Shown here piece by piece: positions 42,911 through 53,800 of a stretch of 64,000 nt of DNA. Numbering within the stretch: position 1 is the first letter of the stretch; each line of letters starts with the position of its first letter. A program made the translations under genes and the position numbers. The DNA comes from DTLC01 sp964555645 (GTDB lineage: Bacteria > Verrucomicrobiota > Verrucomicrobiia > Limisphaerales > DTLC01), in the NCBI GenBank assembly GCA_964555645.1, contig CAZKTA010000013.1:1-64000 (forward strand). The letters are read 5' to 3'. The notes below the pieces were generated by a model. It had not been told where the DNA came from and made no database searches. It was given only the letters and a program-made list of their open reading frames with translations.

Positions 42911-44526
42911 AAACTCGGCCGATGCTGTTAGTTGGCGATATTCGCAGCGCAAAAATCGGGATTAGCTTGGCAAAGTGTGTCATTGTAGGGGCGGCCGCGG
43001 CAGTGTCTGCGGGCATTGCGCAGGTTACTCTCGGCCAACAACCGACCACGAACACACTGGTTATCCATGCTGATCGCGGGACGAACACGATCAGCCGGAT
43101 GATTTACGGACACTTTGCCGAACATCTCGGCCGCTGCATTTACGAAGGTATCTGGGTTGGGCCGGACAGCCCAATCCCAAACACACGCGGCATTCGCAAC
43201 GACGTTGTTGCTGCGCTCAAAAAAATCAAGGTACCGGTATTGCGTTGGCCGGGCGGTTGTTTTGCGGATGAGTATCATTGGAAGGACGGCATTGGGCCGC
43301 GTGAGAAACGGCCTGCAAGGATCAACACGCACTGGGGCCAGGTGATCGAAAACAACCATTTTGGTACGCATGAGTTCCTTGACCTGTGCGAACAACTTGG
43401 GTGCGAACCTTACGTGTGCGGTAACGTAGGCAGCGGTACACCGCAGGAAATGATGGAATGGGTCGAGTACATTACAAGTGACTCGGATTCAACACTGGCG
43501 AATCTCCGGAGACAAAACGGGCGGCTTGCGCCTTGGCCGTTGAAATATTTCGGGGTGGGCAATGAAAGCTGGGGCTGCGGTGGGAACATGACGCCCGAGT
43601 ATTATGCTGACCTGTACAGGCAGTACGCTACGTTTGTCAAAAACTACGGGGCGAACCGTATTTACCGAATTGCGTGTGGCGCTAACGATTTCAATTACGA
43701 GTGGACTGAGGTCTTGATGAAAAAGGCTGCGAGGTACATGGACGGGTTGTCGTTGCATTATTACACTCGCACCACGATGGGTTGGCCGCCACGCGGCTCT
43801 GCCACACGGTTCGACGAAAAAGAGTGGTTTGCAGTATTGAAGAACGCGCTGGTTATGGATGAGCTTGTTAGGAAACACGCCGCAATAATGGACAAGTACG
43901 ACCCACAGAAACGCGTCGGGCTGATTGTGGATGAATGGGGCACGTGGTACGAGGTTGAACCGGGCACAAACCCGAGCTTCCTGTATCAGCAGAATACATT
44001 GCGTGACGCTTTGGTGGCGGGGCTAACACTTAACATCTTCAATCAGCACTGTGGCCGGGTCAAGATGGCAAACATTGCGCAGATGGTGAATGTGTTACAG
44101 GCCGTGATTTTAACCGAGCAGGAAAAAATTGTGCTCACACCTACTTATCACGTTTTTGAGATGTACACGGTGCATCACGACGCAACATTGTTACCGTCCG
44201 AGCTCACATGCGAAGATTACGCTTTTGGCGGAAACCGTATTCCAGGTTTGAGCGTGTCGGCTTCGCGCAATGCTGCAGGGGCGATTCATGTTTCTTTGTG
44301 TAATTTTAATCCAACGCGGCCGGCCAATGTAAAGTGTGTCATCAACGGGCCTCGGCCAAAGACCATAACTGGGCGCGTGCTGACCGCAGACACGATGACG
44401 GCGCACAACACATTTGATCGGCCTGACACCGTGAAGCCTGTTGAGTTTGACGCCGCGCAGGTGACGTCGGACGGGTTTGTCGCCACATTACCGCCGAAAT
44501 CGGTTGTTGTAGTTGAGTTGAAGTGA
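42907..44526 (+). CDS. GH51 alpha-L-arabinofuranosidase (compact type)
   Basis: A 539-residue enzyme of the compact GH51 branch related to AbfA. The catalytic acid/base is Glu220 in GVGNESWGCGG and the nucleophile Glu343 in IVDEWGTWY. MIYGHFAEHLGRCIYEGIWVG and LRWPGGCFADEYHWKDGIGP are typical of this branch. The C-terminal beta domain ends LPPKSVVVVELK. Unlike cytoplasmic AbfA it has an N-terminal extension with a hydrophobic segment (CVIVGAAAAVSAGIAQVTLG), so it is probably exported or membrane-anchored. It likely acts on short arabino-oligosaccharides. Its start overlaps araB by 4 nt and araD follows after 24 nt, so it belongs to the catabolic operon. Confidence 0.93.
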   Translation: MKTRPMLLVGDIRSAKIGISLAKCVIVGAAAAVSAGIAQVTLGQQPTTNTLVIHADRGTNTISRMIYGHFAEHLGRCIYEGIWVGPDSPIPNTRGIRNDVVAALKKIKVPVLRWPGGCFADEYHWKDGIGPREKRPARINTHWGQVIENNHFGTHEFLDLCEQLGCEPYVCGNVGSGTPQEMMEWVEYITSDSDSTLANLRRQNGRLAPWPLKYFGVGNESWGCGGNMTPEYYADLYRQYATFVKNYGANRIYRIACGANDFNYEWTEVLMKKAARYMDGLSLHYYTRTTMGWPPRGSATRFDEKEWFAVLKNALVMDELVRKHAAIMDKYDPQKRVGLIVDEWGTWYEVEPGTNPSFLYQQNTLRDALVAGLTLNIFNQHCGRVKMANIAQMVNVLQAVILTEQEKIVLTPTYHVFEMYTVHHDATLLPSELTCEDYAFGGNRIPGLSVSASRNAAGAIHVSLCNFNPTRPANVKCVINGPRPKTITGRVLTADTMTAHNTFDRPDTVKPVEFDAAQVTSDGFVATLPPKSVVVVELK

Positions 44527-44550
44527 TCGGCTTAGAATGACAATCAAGCG

Positions 44551-45243
44551 ATGTTGGACGAACTTAAACGTGCTGTTTGGCGGGCGAACCTTGACCTTGT
44601 CGCCAAGGGGTTGGTGATTGAGACTTGGGGCAACGCGAGCGGGATTGACCGGCAACGCGGCCTGGTTGTGATCAAGCCATCCGGTGTGCTGTATGACAAG
44701 ATGAAACCGGAGCACATGGTTGTTGTGTCGCTTCAGGACGGTAAAGTTGTCGAGGGCGATCTAAAGCCCAGCTCTGATACACCGACACATCTTGAGTTGT
44801 ACCGCGCTTTTGGAGGTATTGGTGGGGTTGTGCATACTCATAGTTTGTATGCTACCATCTGGGCGCAGGCTCGACGCCAGATCCCGGCACTCGGCACGAC
44901 GCACGCTGACTATTTTTACGGGCCAATCCCGTGCACGCGCCTCATGCGTCCGGGCGAAATACGGTCCGATTACGAGTTAAACACGGGCAAGGTGATTGTT
45001 GAGCGATTCAAAAGGCTGGACCCGATGAGCATACCTGCTGTGCTTGTAGCGAGTCACGGCCCGTTTGTTTGGGGGGAGACAGTTCCCAAAGCGGTTGAAA
45101 ATGCCGTCGTTTTAGAACAGGTCGCACGACTTGCACTCGAGACACTGCGATTGAACGTGCGGGTCGGCCCGATGCAACGTGCGTTGCTTGACAAGCATTT
45201 CTTGCGTAAGCACGGCCCGGGTGCGTATTACGGGCAAAAATGA
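44551..45243 (+). CDS. araD: L-ribulose-5-phosphate 4-epimerase
   Basis: A 230-residue zinc enzyme of the class II aldolase family that converts L-ribulose-5-phosphate to D-xylulose-5-phosphate. The substrate-binding loop is visible as TWGNASGIDR and VIKPSGVLYDKM. The zinc site is VVHTHSLYATIWAQ with its two histidines and a later histidine in VLVASHGPFVWG. The stretch GTTHADYFYGPIPCTR is the AraD-specific region. Length equals that of E. coli AraD. Its stop overlaps the next GH43 start (ATGA). It joins arabinose breakdown to the pentose phosphate pathway. Confidence 0.95.
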   Translation: MLDELKRAVWRANLDLVAKGLVIETWGNASGIDRQRGLVVIKPSGVLYDKMKPEHMVVVSLQDGKVVEGDLKPSSDTPTHLELYRAFGGIGGVVHTHSLYATIWAQARRQIPALGTTHADYFYGPIPCTRLMRPGEIRSDYELNTGKVIVERFKRLDPMSIPAVLVASHGPFVWGETVPKAVENAVVLEQVARLALETLRLNVRVGPMQRALLDKHFLRKHGPGAYYGQK

Positions 45244-46250
45244 GCTCGAAAATTCGGATGAAGCGTTTTGGTCGTGAGCAGAAGCTGTGGTTTGTGACAG
45301 TGGCGGTTTGTTGTGTGTTATGGATACACGCCGCAGTTGTAAGCGCGCAAACCGGGCATCAGACCGATTGGGTATATCTGTTTTCTTTCTTTCGAGGCAA
45401 CGGTGAGGTGGGTCTGTTTTTGGCTTGGAGCCGCGACGGGTTGAAATGGACCGAGCTGAAGCCGCCGGGCAAATCGTTTCTCGAACCTGCTGTTGGTGGG
45501 AAACTTATGCGGGACCCGTGTCTTACGCTCGGGCCGGATGGAACGTTTCATTTGGTGTGGACGACCAGTTGGGGTAAACCGGCTGTGTTCGGGTACGCAA
45601 ATTCGCGCGACCTGCTCACCTGGTCTGAGCAACGGGCGATTCCAGTGATGGAACACGAGCCTGATGTTGAGAACGTCTGGGCGCCAGAGTTGTTTTACAA
45701 CACAAACAAGGGGGAATGGATTGTATTTTGGTCTTCGACTGTTCCCGGCAAGTTTCCCGAGACGGCGCAGAGCGGCGACCGCAACCACAGGATTTATTGC
45801 ACAACAACGAAGGATTTCGTCAGTTTTGCGCCGTCGCGCCTTTTTTATGACGGCGGGTTTAACGTCATTGACGCCACTTTACTGGCTGCGCGAGGCAAAT
45901 TTTATCTGATCGTCAAAGATGAGACTCGTTACCCTCCCAAGAAGAACCTTCGGATTGCAATTGGCAAGTCGCCTGAGGGGCCGTTTGGTCCGGCCAGCCC
46001 GGCCATTTCAACTAACACATGGGTCGAAGGACCGTCTGCAATTCAGATCGGCACGGAGTATTACATTTTCTTTGACCATTACGTTGAACCACGGTATTAC
46101 GGGGCTGTGAAATCCGCTGACCTCGAGCATTGGCAGGACGTGTCGCACCAGGTCGTTTTTCCGCGCGGCGCGCGGCACGGCACGGTGCTGAAAGTGCCGC
46201 TGCCAGTTATTGAAAAGATCCAGAAACAAACAAATCACTCGACTGACTAA
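45240..46250 (+). CDS. Secreted GH43-like glycoside hydrolase
   Basis: A 336-residue protein with a signal peptide (LWFVTVAVCCVLWIHAAVVSAQ) and a five-bladed propeller of the GH43/GH117-like superfamily. Blade motifs include GLFLAWSRDGLKWTEL, MRDPCLTLGPDGTFHLVWT, NVWAPELFYN, NVIDATLLAARGKFYLIVKD and WVEGPSAIQIG. The residues RDP, IDA and EGP occupy the positions of the Asp/Asp/Glu triad, so it is probably active. This subfamily is poorly characterised, and the substrate is likely an arabinose- or galactose-containing side chain. It overlaps araD by 4 nt, and the mutarotase starts 2 nt after its stop, which ties it firmly to the operon. Confidence 0.85.
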   Translation: MSSKIRMKRFGREQKLWFVTVAVCCVLWIHAAVVSAQTGHQTDWVYLFSFFRGNGEVGLFLAWSRDGLKWTELKPPGKSFLEPAVGGKLMRDPCLTLGPDGTFHLVWTTSWGKPAVFGYANSRDLLTWSEQRAIPVMEHEPDVENVWAPELFYNTNKGEWIVFWSSTVPGKFPETAQSGDRNHRIYCTTTKDFVSFAPSRLFYDGGFNVIDATLLAARGKFYLIVKDETRYPPKKNLRIAIGKSPEGPFGPASPAISTNTWVEGPSAIQIGTEYYIFFDHYVEPRYYGAVKSADLEHWQDVSHQVVFPRGARHGTVLKVPLPVIEKIQKQTNHSTD

Positions 46251-46252
46251 TC

Positions 46253-47395
46253 ATGAAAACCGTGACAAAATTGGTATTGGTTGTTAGTAGTGTATTGTGC
46301 GTGTATTTGCTGGTGGGGTGCGCTGTTGCGCCCAGATCGGTAAGCGTTGTGACAAAACAGCCATTCGGTAAAACGCGAGACGGGACTCCGGTTGATCTGT
46401 ATGTACTTCGCAACTCGAAAGGAATGGAGGCCGGGATTTGCAACTACGGCGGTATAGTTGTGTGGCTTAAAGTGCCGGACAAACATGGGAAGTTAGGTGA
46501 TGTTGTACTCGGGTACGATCATCTGGACGGGTATTTGACCAACAACCCGTACTTTGGATGTCTGGTCGGCAGGTACGGCAACCGAATTGCAAATGGGCAG
46601 TTCACACTCGACGGTGTTAAGTATCAGTTGGCAAAGAACGACGGCCCGAACCATTTGCATGGTGGCCTGAAAGGTTTTGACAAGGTTGTATGGTCCGCAA
46701 AGTCGTACCTCACCCCTGACGGGCCTGCACTTGAACTCGAGTACTTAAGCCCTGACGGTGAGGAAGGTTACCCTGGCAACCTGTCTGTCAAGGCGATTTA
46801 TACTGTTACCGAGGACAATGCATTGCGTGTAGATTTCACTGCAACAACAGACAAACCGACCATCTGCAACTTGACACACCACTCGTACTTCAATTTGGCC
46901 GGTAAAGGCGATATTCTCGGTCATGTTGTTATGATGCCTGCCGAGCGGTTCACGCCTGTTGATTCGACTTTGATACCGACTGGCGAGCTGCGTCCGGTTG
47001 CCGGCACGCCGTTTGATTTCCGTAAACCGACCGCGATCGGCGCCAGAATCAATCAAGATGACGAACAGCTCAAGTTCGGAAAAGGTTATGATCACAACTG
47101 GGTTTACGACAAACCGCCTGGCAAACTCACTCTGCTTGCGCGTGTGACGGAACCGACTAGTGGACGTGTGATGGAGGTGTGGTCAACCGAGCCCGGCCTG
47201 CAGTTTTACAGCGGCAATTTTCTGGATGGTACAATCACAGGCAAGGGCGGCTGGGTCTATCAGTTCCGACACGGTTTTTGTATGGAACCACAGCATTACC
47301 CGGACTCACCAAACAAGCCGCATTTTCCGTCAACAGTGTTGCGGCCTGGTCAGGTGTATCGCAACACTATTATTTACAAGTTCAGTGTCAAATGA
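46253..47395 (+). CDS. Aldose 1-epimerase (mutarotase), exported lipoprotein form
   Basis: A 380-residue GalM-family enzyme interconverting alpha and beta anomers of aldoses. Landmarks are the N-terminal NYGGIVVWLKVPD, GRYGNRIANGQFTLDG, NHLHGGLKGFDKVVW (first catalytic His), CNLTHHSYFNLAG (second His) and the C-terminal CMEPQHYPDSPN with its catalytic Glu. The N-terminus has a hydrophobic stretch and a lipobox-like LLVGCAVA, so it is probably a periplasmic lipoprotein, unlike cytoplasmic GalM. It would supply the anomer preferred by the symporter encoded next. It starts 2 nt after the GH43 stop. Confidence 0.93.
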   Translation: MKTVTKLVLVVSSVLCVYLLVGCAVAPRSVSVVTKQPFGKTRDGTPVDLYVLRNSKGMEAGICNYGGIVVWLKVPDKHGKLGDVVLGYDHLDGYLTNNPYFGCLVGRYGNRIANGQFTLDGVKYQLAKNDGPNHLHGGLKGFDKVVWSAKSYLTPDGPALELEYLSPDGEEGYPGNLSVKAIYTVTEDNALRVDFTATTDKPTICNLTHHSYFNLAGKGDILGHVVMMPAERFTPVDSTLIPTGELRPVAGTPFDFRKPTAIGARINQDDEQLKFGKGYDHNWVYDKPPGKLTLLARVTEPTSGRVMEVWSTEPGLQFYSGNFLDGTITGKGGWVYQFRHGFCMEPQHYPDSPNKPHFPSTVLRPGQVYRNTIIYKFSVK

Positions 47396-47469
47396 ACACG
47401 TGAACGACTTGTCGGGTTTGATTTGGATTTAACCGAAGCTGTAACCTTAACAACCAACACAAAAAGACT

Positions 47470-49164
47470 ATGCAACCGCTTGACTGGGTAATAATTGCAC
47501 TATATTTCGCGCTCATAGCGTGGTTGGCGTGGTGGTACGGACGCCACCAAAAGGATGAAGTGGACTATTTTCTTGCCGGACGACACGCAGGTTGGATTGT
47601 GATAGGCGCTTCTATTTTCACATCAAACATTGGGTCCGAACATATCGTCGGATTAGCAGGCCAGGCCTCAGTTACGGGTTTGGCAATGGCGCACTGGGAG
47701 TTGCATGCCTGGTGTTTAATTGTGTTAGCTGGATTGTTTGTGCCTTTCTATTACAAGTCTGCGGTCAAGACCATACCCGAGTTTCTTGAGAAACGCTTCG
47801 GGCCAACGGCACGGTTAATTTTGTCGGTTGTGTCGCTTGTGGCGTACGTGTTTACGAAGGTAAGTGTGACGGTTTATGCAGGGGCAGTTGTCTTCAAGGC
47901 GTTGTTGCCAGACGCGTTTGGTTCGCCTGAAAGAGCATTTTGGGTGGGTGCGTTTACCACGGTGATTGTCACGGGTATTTACACTGTGTTTGGCGGCATG
48001 CGCGCAATTTTGCACACCGCCACGCCACAAGCAGTCATCATGTTGCTGGGATCGCTAATTCTCACGGTGATCGGGTTGGGCAAGTTGGGTGGTTGGGATG
48101 AATTGGTAAACACGTGCAAGGCCAACGCGGCAAACTTCACCCTTTGGCGGCCGGTTACACTCAAGGACGTTTTCAATCCGGATGCACTCCCGTGGTTGGG
48201 GGTAATGATAGCTTCGCCCATCATCGGGCTTTGGTACTGGTGCACAGATCAATACATTGTCCAACGCGCCTTGTCCGCCAAAGACCTCGCCACGGCGCGG
48301 CGGGGCGCGTTATTTGGCGGTTTTTTAAAACTTTCACCAGTTTTGCTGTTCATGATCCCCGGCCTGATCGGTTGGGCGCTGTATCAGAAAGGTTTGCTTG
48401 CATTGCCATTAAAGGCTGACGGCAGTCTGGACGGTGACGCAGTCTTTGCCACAATGGTGCGTGAATTGCTTCCCGGAGGGCTGCGCGGTCTGATCGTGGC
48501 GTGTTTGCTAGCGGCTTTGATGAGCTCGCTGGCCTCGCTGTTCAATTCAACTGCTTCGTTGTTCACGATAGACATTTACGAAAAGCTTCGGCCCGGCAAG
48601 TCGGGTGAACACCTTGTGTTTGTAGGGCGTGTGGCCACCGCAAGCGTCGTTTTGCTCGGCGTAGTGTGGATACCTGTGATGGCACAAGTGTCGCAAGGCG
48701 GGCTGTACCGGTATTTGCAGAGTGTGCAGGGATATCTGGCGCCCTCGATCTTTGCAGTGTTTTTCTTGGGTGTGTTTTGGCCGCGCCTGAATGCAACAGG
48801 TGCAGTTTGGGGGCTTGCCACAGGGTTCATCTGCGGGATGATAAAACTCACGCTGCAAATCTTCTTCGGCAAAGCAGAAGGTAAATTGCATGAACCGGCA
48901 ATCTTTGCGGCAATTGGCGACTTTAATTTCCTATACGCCACTGGGGTGCTGTTTTTACTCAGTGCGCTTGCTATGATTATTGGTTCGTATATGACGGCAC
49001 CGCCGCCACCCGAGAAAGTCATGGGCCTAACCTATGGCTCGATCCACGAACAGGCGCGTGAAGAGATCAAGAAGAGCTGGGATATCTGGAACAAACTGAT
49101 GGCATTGCTGATTTTGGCTGGTGTGCTGGCGATGTACCTGTATTTCAGCTACTGGCTGAAGTAA
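47470..49164 (+). CDS. Sodium:solute symporter (SSS family), probable arabinose uptake
   Basis: A 564-residue inner-membrane transporter with about 13-14 TM helices, of the SGLT-like branch. The opening DWVIIALYFALIAWLAWWYG and FLAGRHAGWIVIGASIFTSNIGSEHIVGLAG is the conserved sodium-site region of TM1. The SSS signature is present as ALMSSLASLFNSTASLFTIDIY. A further family region is WCTDQYIVQRALSAKDL. Its position as the last gene of the arabinose operon, 74 nt after the mutarotase, suggests it imports L-arabinose or arabino-oligosaccharides with sodium. No TonB/SusCD pair is present in the locus, so outer-membrane entry must use another porin. Confidence 0.93.
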   Translation: MQPLDWVIIALYFALIAWLAWWYGRHQKDEVDYFLAGRHAGWIVIGASIFTSNIGSEHIVGLAGQASVTGLAMAHWELHAWCLIVLAGLFVPFYYKSAVKTIPEFLEKRFGPTARLILSVVSLVAYVFTKVSVTVYAGAVVFKALLPDAFGSPERAFWVGAFTTVIVTGIYTVFGGMRAILHTATPQAVIMLLGSLILTVIGLGKLGGWDELVNTCKANAANFTLWRPVTLKDVFNPDALPWLGVMIASPIIGLWYWCTDQYIVQRALSAKDLATARRGALFGGFLKLSPVLLFMIPGLIGWALYQKGLLALPLKADGSLDGDAVFATMVRELLPGGLRGLIVACLLAALMSSLASLFNSTASLFTIDIYEKLRPGKSGEHLVFVGRVATASVVLLGVVWIPVMAQVSQGGLYRYLQSVQGYLAPSIFAVFFLGVFWPRLNATGAVWGLATGFICGMIKLTLQIFFGKAEGKLHEPAIFAAIGDFNFLYATGVLFLLSALAMIIGSYMTAPPPPEKVMGLTYGSIHEQAREEIKKSWDIWNKLMALLILAGVLAMYLYFSYWLK

Positions 49165-49883
49165 CCTCGGCGTACGATATTGGAAAACTGAAGCTCTACC
49201 GGACTGGCGGCAGGAGCGCTTTTCTTGTAGCTCGAGGGCGCTGTAGAATTGGGGAAAATTTTGGCGGCGAGCGTGCATTTGCGCATTTAAGCTTAGCTGG
49301 AGCGAAACCAAATATTTGGTGTTTTGTTTGCAGGGTGCTTTTGTGATATGGGCTGGACTAATCACTGGTTCAGCAACTGGTTAAGATAGGTCTCGAGGTG
49401 CCAAGTGTGTTTGGGATGTCCTATGCTGGCTTCACACCAAGGCAACCAAGATAATGTTTTTTGAACTCGGGCTTCTGCCGAGCGGTCGCACGAGACGGGC
49501 GAGTTAACGATGAGTTTGCTTTGCAGGTCAACTGGGGGATTTAACCCTGAGTCTGGCAGTTAACCGCCTTCAAATTGCGGTTTGTTTTTGCTGCAACACA
49601 TTTATAAATCTGAAGCTTGTCATTGAAAAGCTGAACTTCGGAGCGGTTGGCATTCCCGTTGTCGCAACTGCTTTTACAAAATGTCAACCTGAACTGCCAA
49701 ATTTGCGTAAAAGCAGAAAAGAATTGCGTCATCGCGATTGCTTGTCTATAAGCCTTGCGCACTTTGCGCTTGAACGAATCAGACATTGAACTTGTAAGCG
49801 TACCGGGTTGCCCAACCCACACAGCCCGGGACAGTTTTTTTGGAGTGTTACCCACTATTGAGTTCAACTTCTAACCTACACAA
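49165..49883. other. Intergenic region, no gene supported
   Basis: About 720 nt between the symporter and the GMP synthase subunit. A minus-strand open frame (49541-49867, 108 codons) has no recognised motif and atypical composition, so I leave it out. A small hairpin CTCGG-N7-CCGAG lies at 49466-49482. Confidence 0.4.
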
Positions 49884-50816
49884 ATGAACTGTTCGAAATT
49901 CATTGAGGAACAAATGCGCGAAATTCAGCAAACCGTGGGAACCGGCATTGCGATTAACGCACTCAGCGGCGGTGTGGACAGCTCGGTTGTTACCGTGTTG
50001 GGGCATCGCGCGCTGGGCGACCGGTTGAAGACATTTTTTATTGATAATGCACTGATGCGCAAAGGCGAACCGCAGCGTGTGATCAAAACGTTCGCTCGTA
50101 TGGGCATCACAGTTCAACTAATAGATGCCCGCAAAGAGTTTCTCCGCGCCCTTAAAGGTCTGACAGATCCAGAGGAGAAGAGACAAGCCATTACCGATAC
50201 GTTTTACAGGGATGTCTTCGGCAAGCTAGTGCGTCAGACCGGTGCGCGGTTTCTCTTGCACGGCACGATCCTCACTGACATCGAGGAAACCGTGGCCGGC
50301 ATCAAACGGCAGCACAATATCCTAGTGCAAATGGGTATTGATACACGCAAAGCCTACGGCTACACGGTGATCGAACCGCTCAAAACACTCCGCAAAGATG
50401 GCGTCAGAAAAGTGGCAAAAGCTCTAGGGTTGCCTGACGAAATCACACAGCGCATACCATTCCCCGGCCCCGCACTTGCGGCGCGCATCGTCGGCGAAGT
50501 CACAGAGGATAAACTTGACCTTGTGCGCCGCGCCACGGCTATAGTCGAGGAAGAGTTGGCTGGTGTCAAGGCATTCCAGTATTTCGCTGTGCTGCTTAGC
50601 GACCGTGCCACAGGCATTCGCAACGGCAAGCGCGAGTTCGGCCACATTATCGTGGTGCGCTGCATCAACAGCCGCGATGCCCGTACGGCTACGGCCACCC
50701 GGGTCCCATGGCCGAAGTTAGAGCGCATTTGCCAGCGTATCACATCATTGCCCAACGTGAACCGGTGCCTTTACGATTTGACTCCAAAACCACCGGCAAC
50801 TGTTGAATACGTTTGA
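49884..50816 (+). CDS. GMP synthase ATP-pyrophosphatase subunit (stand-alone, GuaA C-terminal type)
   Basis: A 310-residue protein with the PP-loop SGGVDSSVVTVLGHRALG that activates XMP with ATP. It continues with FIDNALMRKGE, LHGTILTDIEETVAGIK and the family regions RIPFPGPALAARIVGEV, and ends LTPKPPATVEYV. The glutamine amidotransferase domain that precedes this in most bacterial GuaA is missing, and no separate one is encoded nearby. This arrangement is usual for archaeal two-subunit GMP synthase. The central segment is shorter than in E. coli GuaA, so it may be a paralogue with a different role. carB starts 40 nt downstream. From here through carB the codons are noticeably richer in C than in the arabinose genes. 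Confidence 0.8.
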   Translation: MNCSKFIEEQMREIQQTVGTGIAINALSGGVDSSVVTVLGHRALGDRLKTFFIDNALMRKGEPQRVIKTFARMGITVQLIDARKEFLRALKGLTDPEEKRQAITDTFYRDVFGKLVRQTGARFLLHGTILTDIEETVAGIKRQHNILVQMGIDTRKAYGYTVIEPLKTLRKDGVRKVAKALGLPDEITQRIPFPGPALAARIVGEVTEDKLDLVRRATAIVEEELAGVKAFQYFAVLLSDRATGIRNGKREFGHIIVVRCINSRDARTATATRVPWPKLERICQRITSLPNVNRCLYDLTPKPPATVEYV

Positions 50817-50856
50817 AAAGCACAAGCTCATAACCACATCCTAACTGCTGCTTTCT

Positions 50857-53800
50857 ATGCCCAGACGCGGCGATATCAAGAAGGTCCTGATCATCGGTTC
50901 AGGTCCAATCGTGATCGGCCAGGCTTGCGAGTTCGATTACTCTGGCACGCAGGCGTGTAAAGCCCTGCGTTCGCTCGGATACGAGATCGTGCTGGTGAAT
51001 TCCAACCCCGCCACCATCATGACCGATCCCGGCATGGCAGACGTGACCTACATCGAGCCGCTTACGGTCGAGGCGCTCACTCAAATCATCGAGAAAGAAC
51101 GACCCGATGCGCTGCTGCCCAACCTCGGCGGTCAGACTGGCCTGAACCTCTCGTCCAAACTCGCGAAGGCCGGTGTGCTCGCCAAATTCGGCGTGCAGGT
51201 TATTGGTGTGAACCTAGACGCCATCGAGCGCGGTGAGGACCGCATCATGTTCAAGGAGACAATGAGGCGGTTGGGCATCGAAGTGCCACGCAGCGCGCCG
51301 GCTTTCAGCGTCGAGGAGGCCGAGAAGGTTGCCGCTGATCTCGGGTATCCGGTGGTTATCCGCCCCGCTTATACGCTCGGCGGCACTGGCGGCGGCCATG
51401 TTTACAACGTCGAGGAGTTACGCGTGGTGGCCAGCCGCGGCCTTTCCGCCAGCATGGTCGGCCAAATTTTGGTCGAGGAATCCGTGTATGGTTGGGAAGA
51501 ACTGGAACTGGAGGTCGTCCGGGACGCCAAGAACCAGATCATCACCGTCTGCTTTATCGAGAATGTGGATGCGATGGGGGTGCATACGGGCGACTCGTTC
51601 TGCGTGGCGCCGATGCTGACGATTGACCCCAAGTTGCAAGCCAAACTGGAGGAGTACGCCCACCGCATTGTGGAAGCCATCGGTGTCATTGGCGGCACCA
51701 ACATCCAGTTTGCCCACGACCCGAAGACCGACCGGGTGGTGGTCATTGAGATCAACCCGCGCACATCGCGTTCGTCGGCCCTGGCTTCCAAGGCCACTGG
51801 GTTTCCCATCGCGCTGATCTCGGCGAAGCTGGCCGCCGGCGTGACCCTGGACGAGATCCCATACTGGCGGGAGGGTACACTGGACAAATACACCCCATCC
51901 GGCGATTACATTGTGGTTAAGTTCTGCCGTTGGGCATTTGAGAAGTTCAAGGACGCCGAGGACAAACTCGGCACCCAGATGCGCGCGGTGGGCGAGGTCA
52001 TGAGCATCGGCAAGACATACAAGGAAGCCTTCCAAAAAGCCATCCGGTCGCTCGAAAACGGCCGGTACGGCCTCGGCTTTGCCAAGGATTTCAACAAGAA
52101 ATCGCTCGACGAGCTCATGCGGATGCTCAACGAGCCGTCGAGCGAACGGCAGTGGATAATGTACGAGGCGCTGCGCAAAGGCGCCACGGTCGAGCAACTC
52201 TACGCCAAGACCTACATCAAACCCTGGTTCATCCAGCAGATGAAGGAGCTGGTTGAGCTGGAGGAACGCATCCTCAAGTTCAAAGGCAAACGCCTGCCCG
52301 ACGAGCTGCTCGTGCAGGCCAAGAAAGACGGCTTTGCCGACAGGTACCTGGCCAAAATCCTTGAAGTGCCCGAGCCGCAAATTCGCGAGCAACGCAAACG
52401 GCTGGGCGTGGTCGAGGCTTGGGACGCGCTACCGGTCAGCGGCGTCGAGAACGCCGCCTACTACTACTCGACCTACAACGCGCCCGACCGCGTGCCCACC
52501 AGCACCCGCAAAAAGGTCATGGTGCTGGGCGGCGGCCCGAATCGCATCGGTCAGGGCATCGAGTTCGATTACTGCTGCGTGCACTGCGCCTTTGCCCTGC
52601 GCGACGCCGGTTACGAGACCATCATGGTCAACTGCAACCCTGAGACCGTCTCCACCGACTACGACACCTCGGACAAGCTCTACTTCGAGCCGCTCACCGT
52701 CGAGGACGTGCTCAGTATTTACGAGAAGGAAAAACCCATCGGTGTGGTCGTGCAGTTCGGCGGCCAGACCCCACTGAACATCGCCACTGAACTCGAAGCC
52801 GCCGGAGTAAAGGTGCTCGGCACGTCGCCGGACACAATTGACTTGGCCGAGGACCGCGACCGCTTCCGCAAGATGATGGAGCAAATGGGCATCCCCATGC
52901 CCGAATCCGGCATGGCCAGCAATTTCGAGGAGGCCAAAGCCGTCGCCGCTCGCATCGGCTATCCGCTCATGGTGCGGCCTTCGTTTGTGCTCGGCGGCCG
53001 GGCGATGGAAGTCGTCCATGACGAAGACATGCTCCGCGAATACGTGGCACGGGCCGTGGACGTGTCGCCGGAACGGCCCATTTTAATTGACCGGTTCCTT
53101 GAAAATGCAATCGAGGCTGAGGCTGACGCTCTGGCCGACGGTGAAGATGCTTTCGTACCCGCCGTGATGGAGCACATTGAATTGGCTGGTATCCATTCTG
53201 GTGATTCGGCGTGCGCCATCCCACCGGTCACCCTGCCAGGTCGGTACATCCAGACCATTGAGGAATACACCTTGCGCATCAGCCGCGAGCTGAAAGTCTG
53301 CGGCGTGATGAACATTCAATACGCCATCTGCAACGACAAGGTGTACGTGCTTGAGGCTAACCCGCGCGCATCGCGCACTGTGCCGTTGGTCAGCAAGGTC
53401 TGCAACGTGCCCATGGCACGCATCGCCACGCAACTGATGCTGGGCGCGAAACTCAAAGACATGAACCTCCGGCGCAAAAACATCCCGCACGTCGGCGTGA
53501 AGGAAGTCGTGCTGCCGTTCAACATGTTCCCAGAAGTTGACCCGGTGCTCGGGCCGGAGATGCGTTCGACAGGCGAGGTGCTCGGCATGGCGCCCACTTT
53601 TGGCTTGGCCTACTACAAGGCCCAGGAGGCCGCCGGCGGACCGTTGCCAATCCATGGCACAGTCCTCATTTCCGTGACCGACAAGGACAAGCCACAGATC
53701 GTGGACGTGGCACGCAAGTTTGCCGAGTTAGGGTTCAAACTCAAAGCCACCGAAGGTACATGCGAATTCCTTCGCAACCACGGCGTGGCCTGCGAACGCA

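Noticed and set aside
49247..49290. Partial resemblance to the 33-bp motif (TTTTGGCGGCG...TTTGCGCATTT)
   Set aside because: The right-hand TGGCGTTG unit and the spacing are missing, and no gene follows at a suitable distance.
49541..49867. Minus-strand frame of 108 codons between the symporter and the GMP synthase subunit
   Set aside because: No recognisable motif, unusual composition for this genome and no credible start context.
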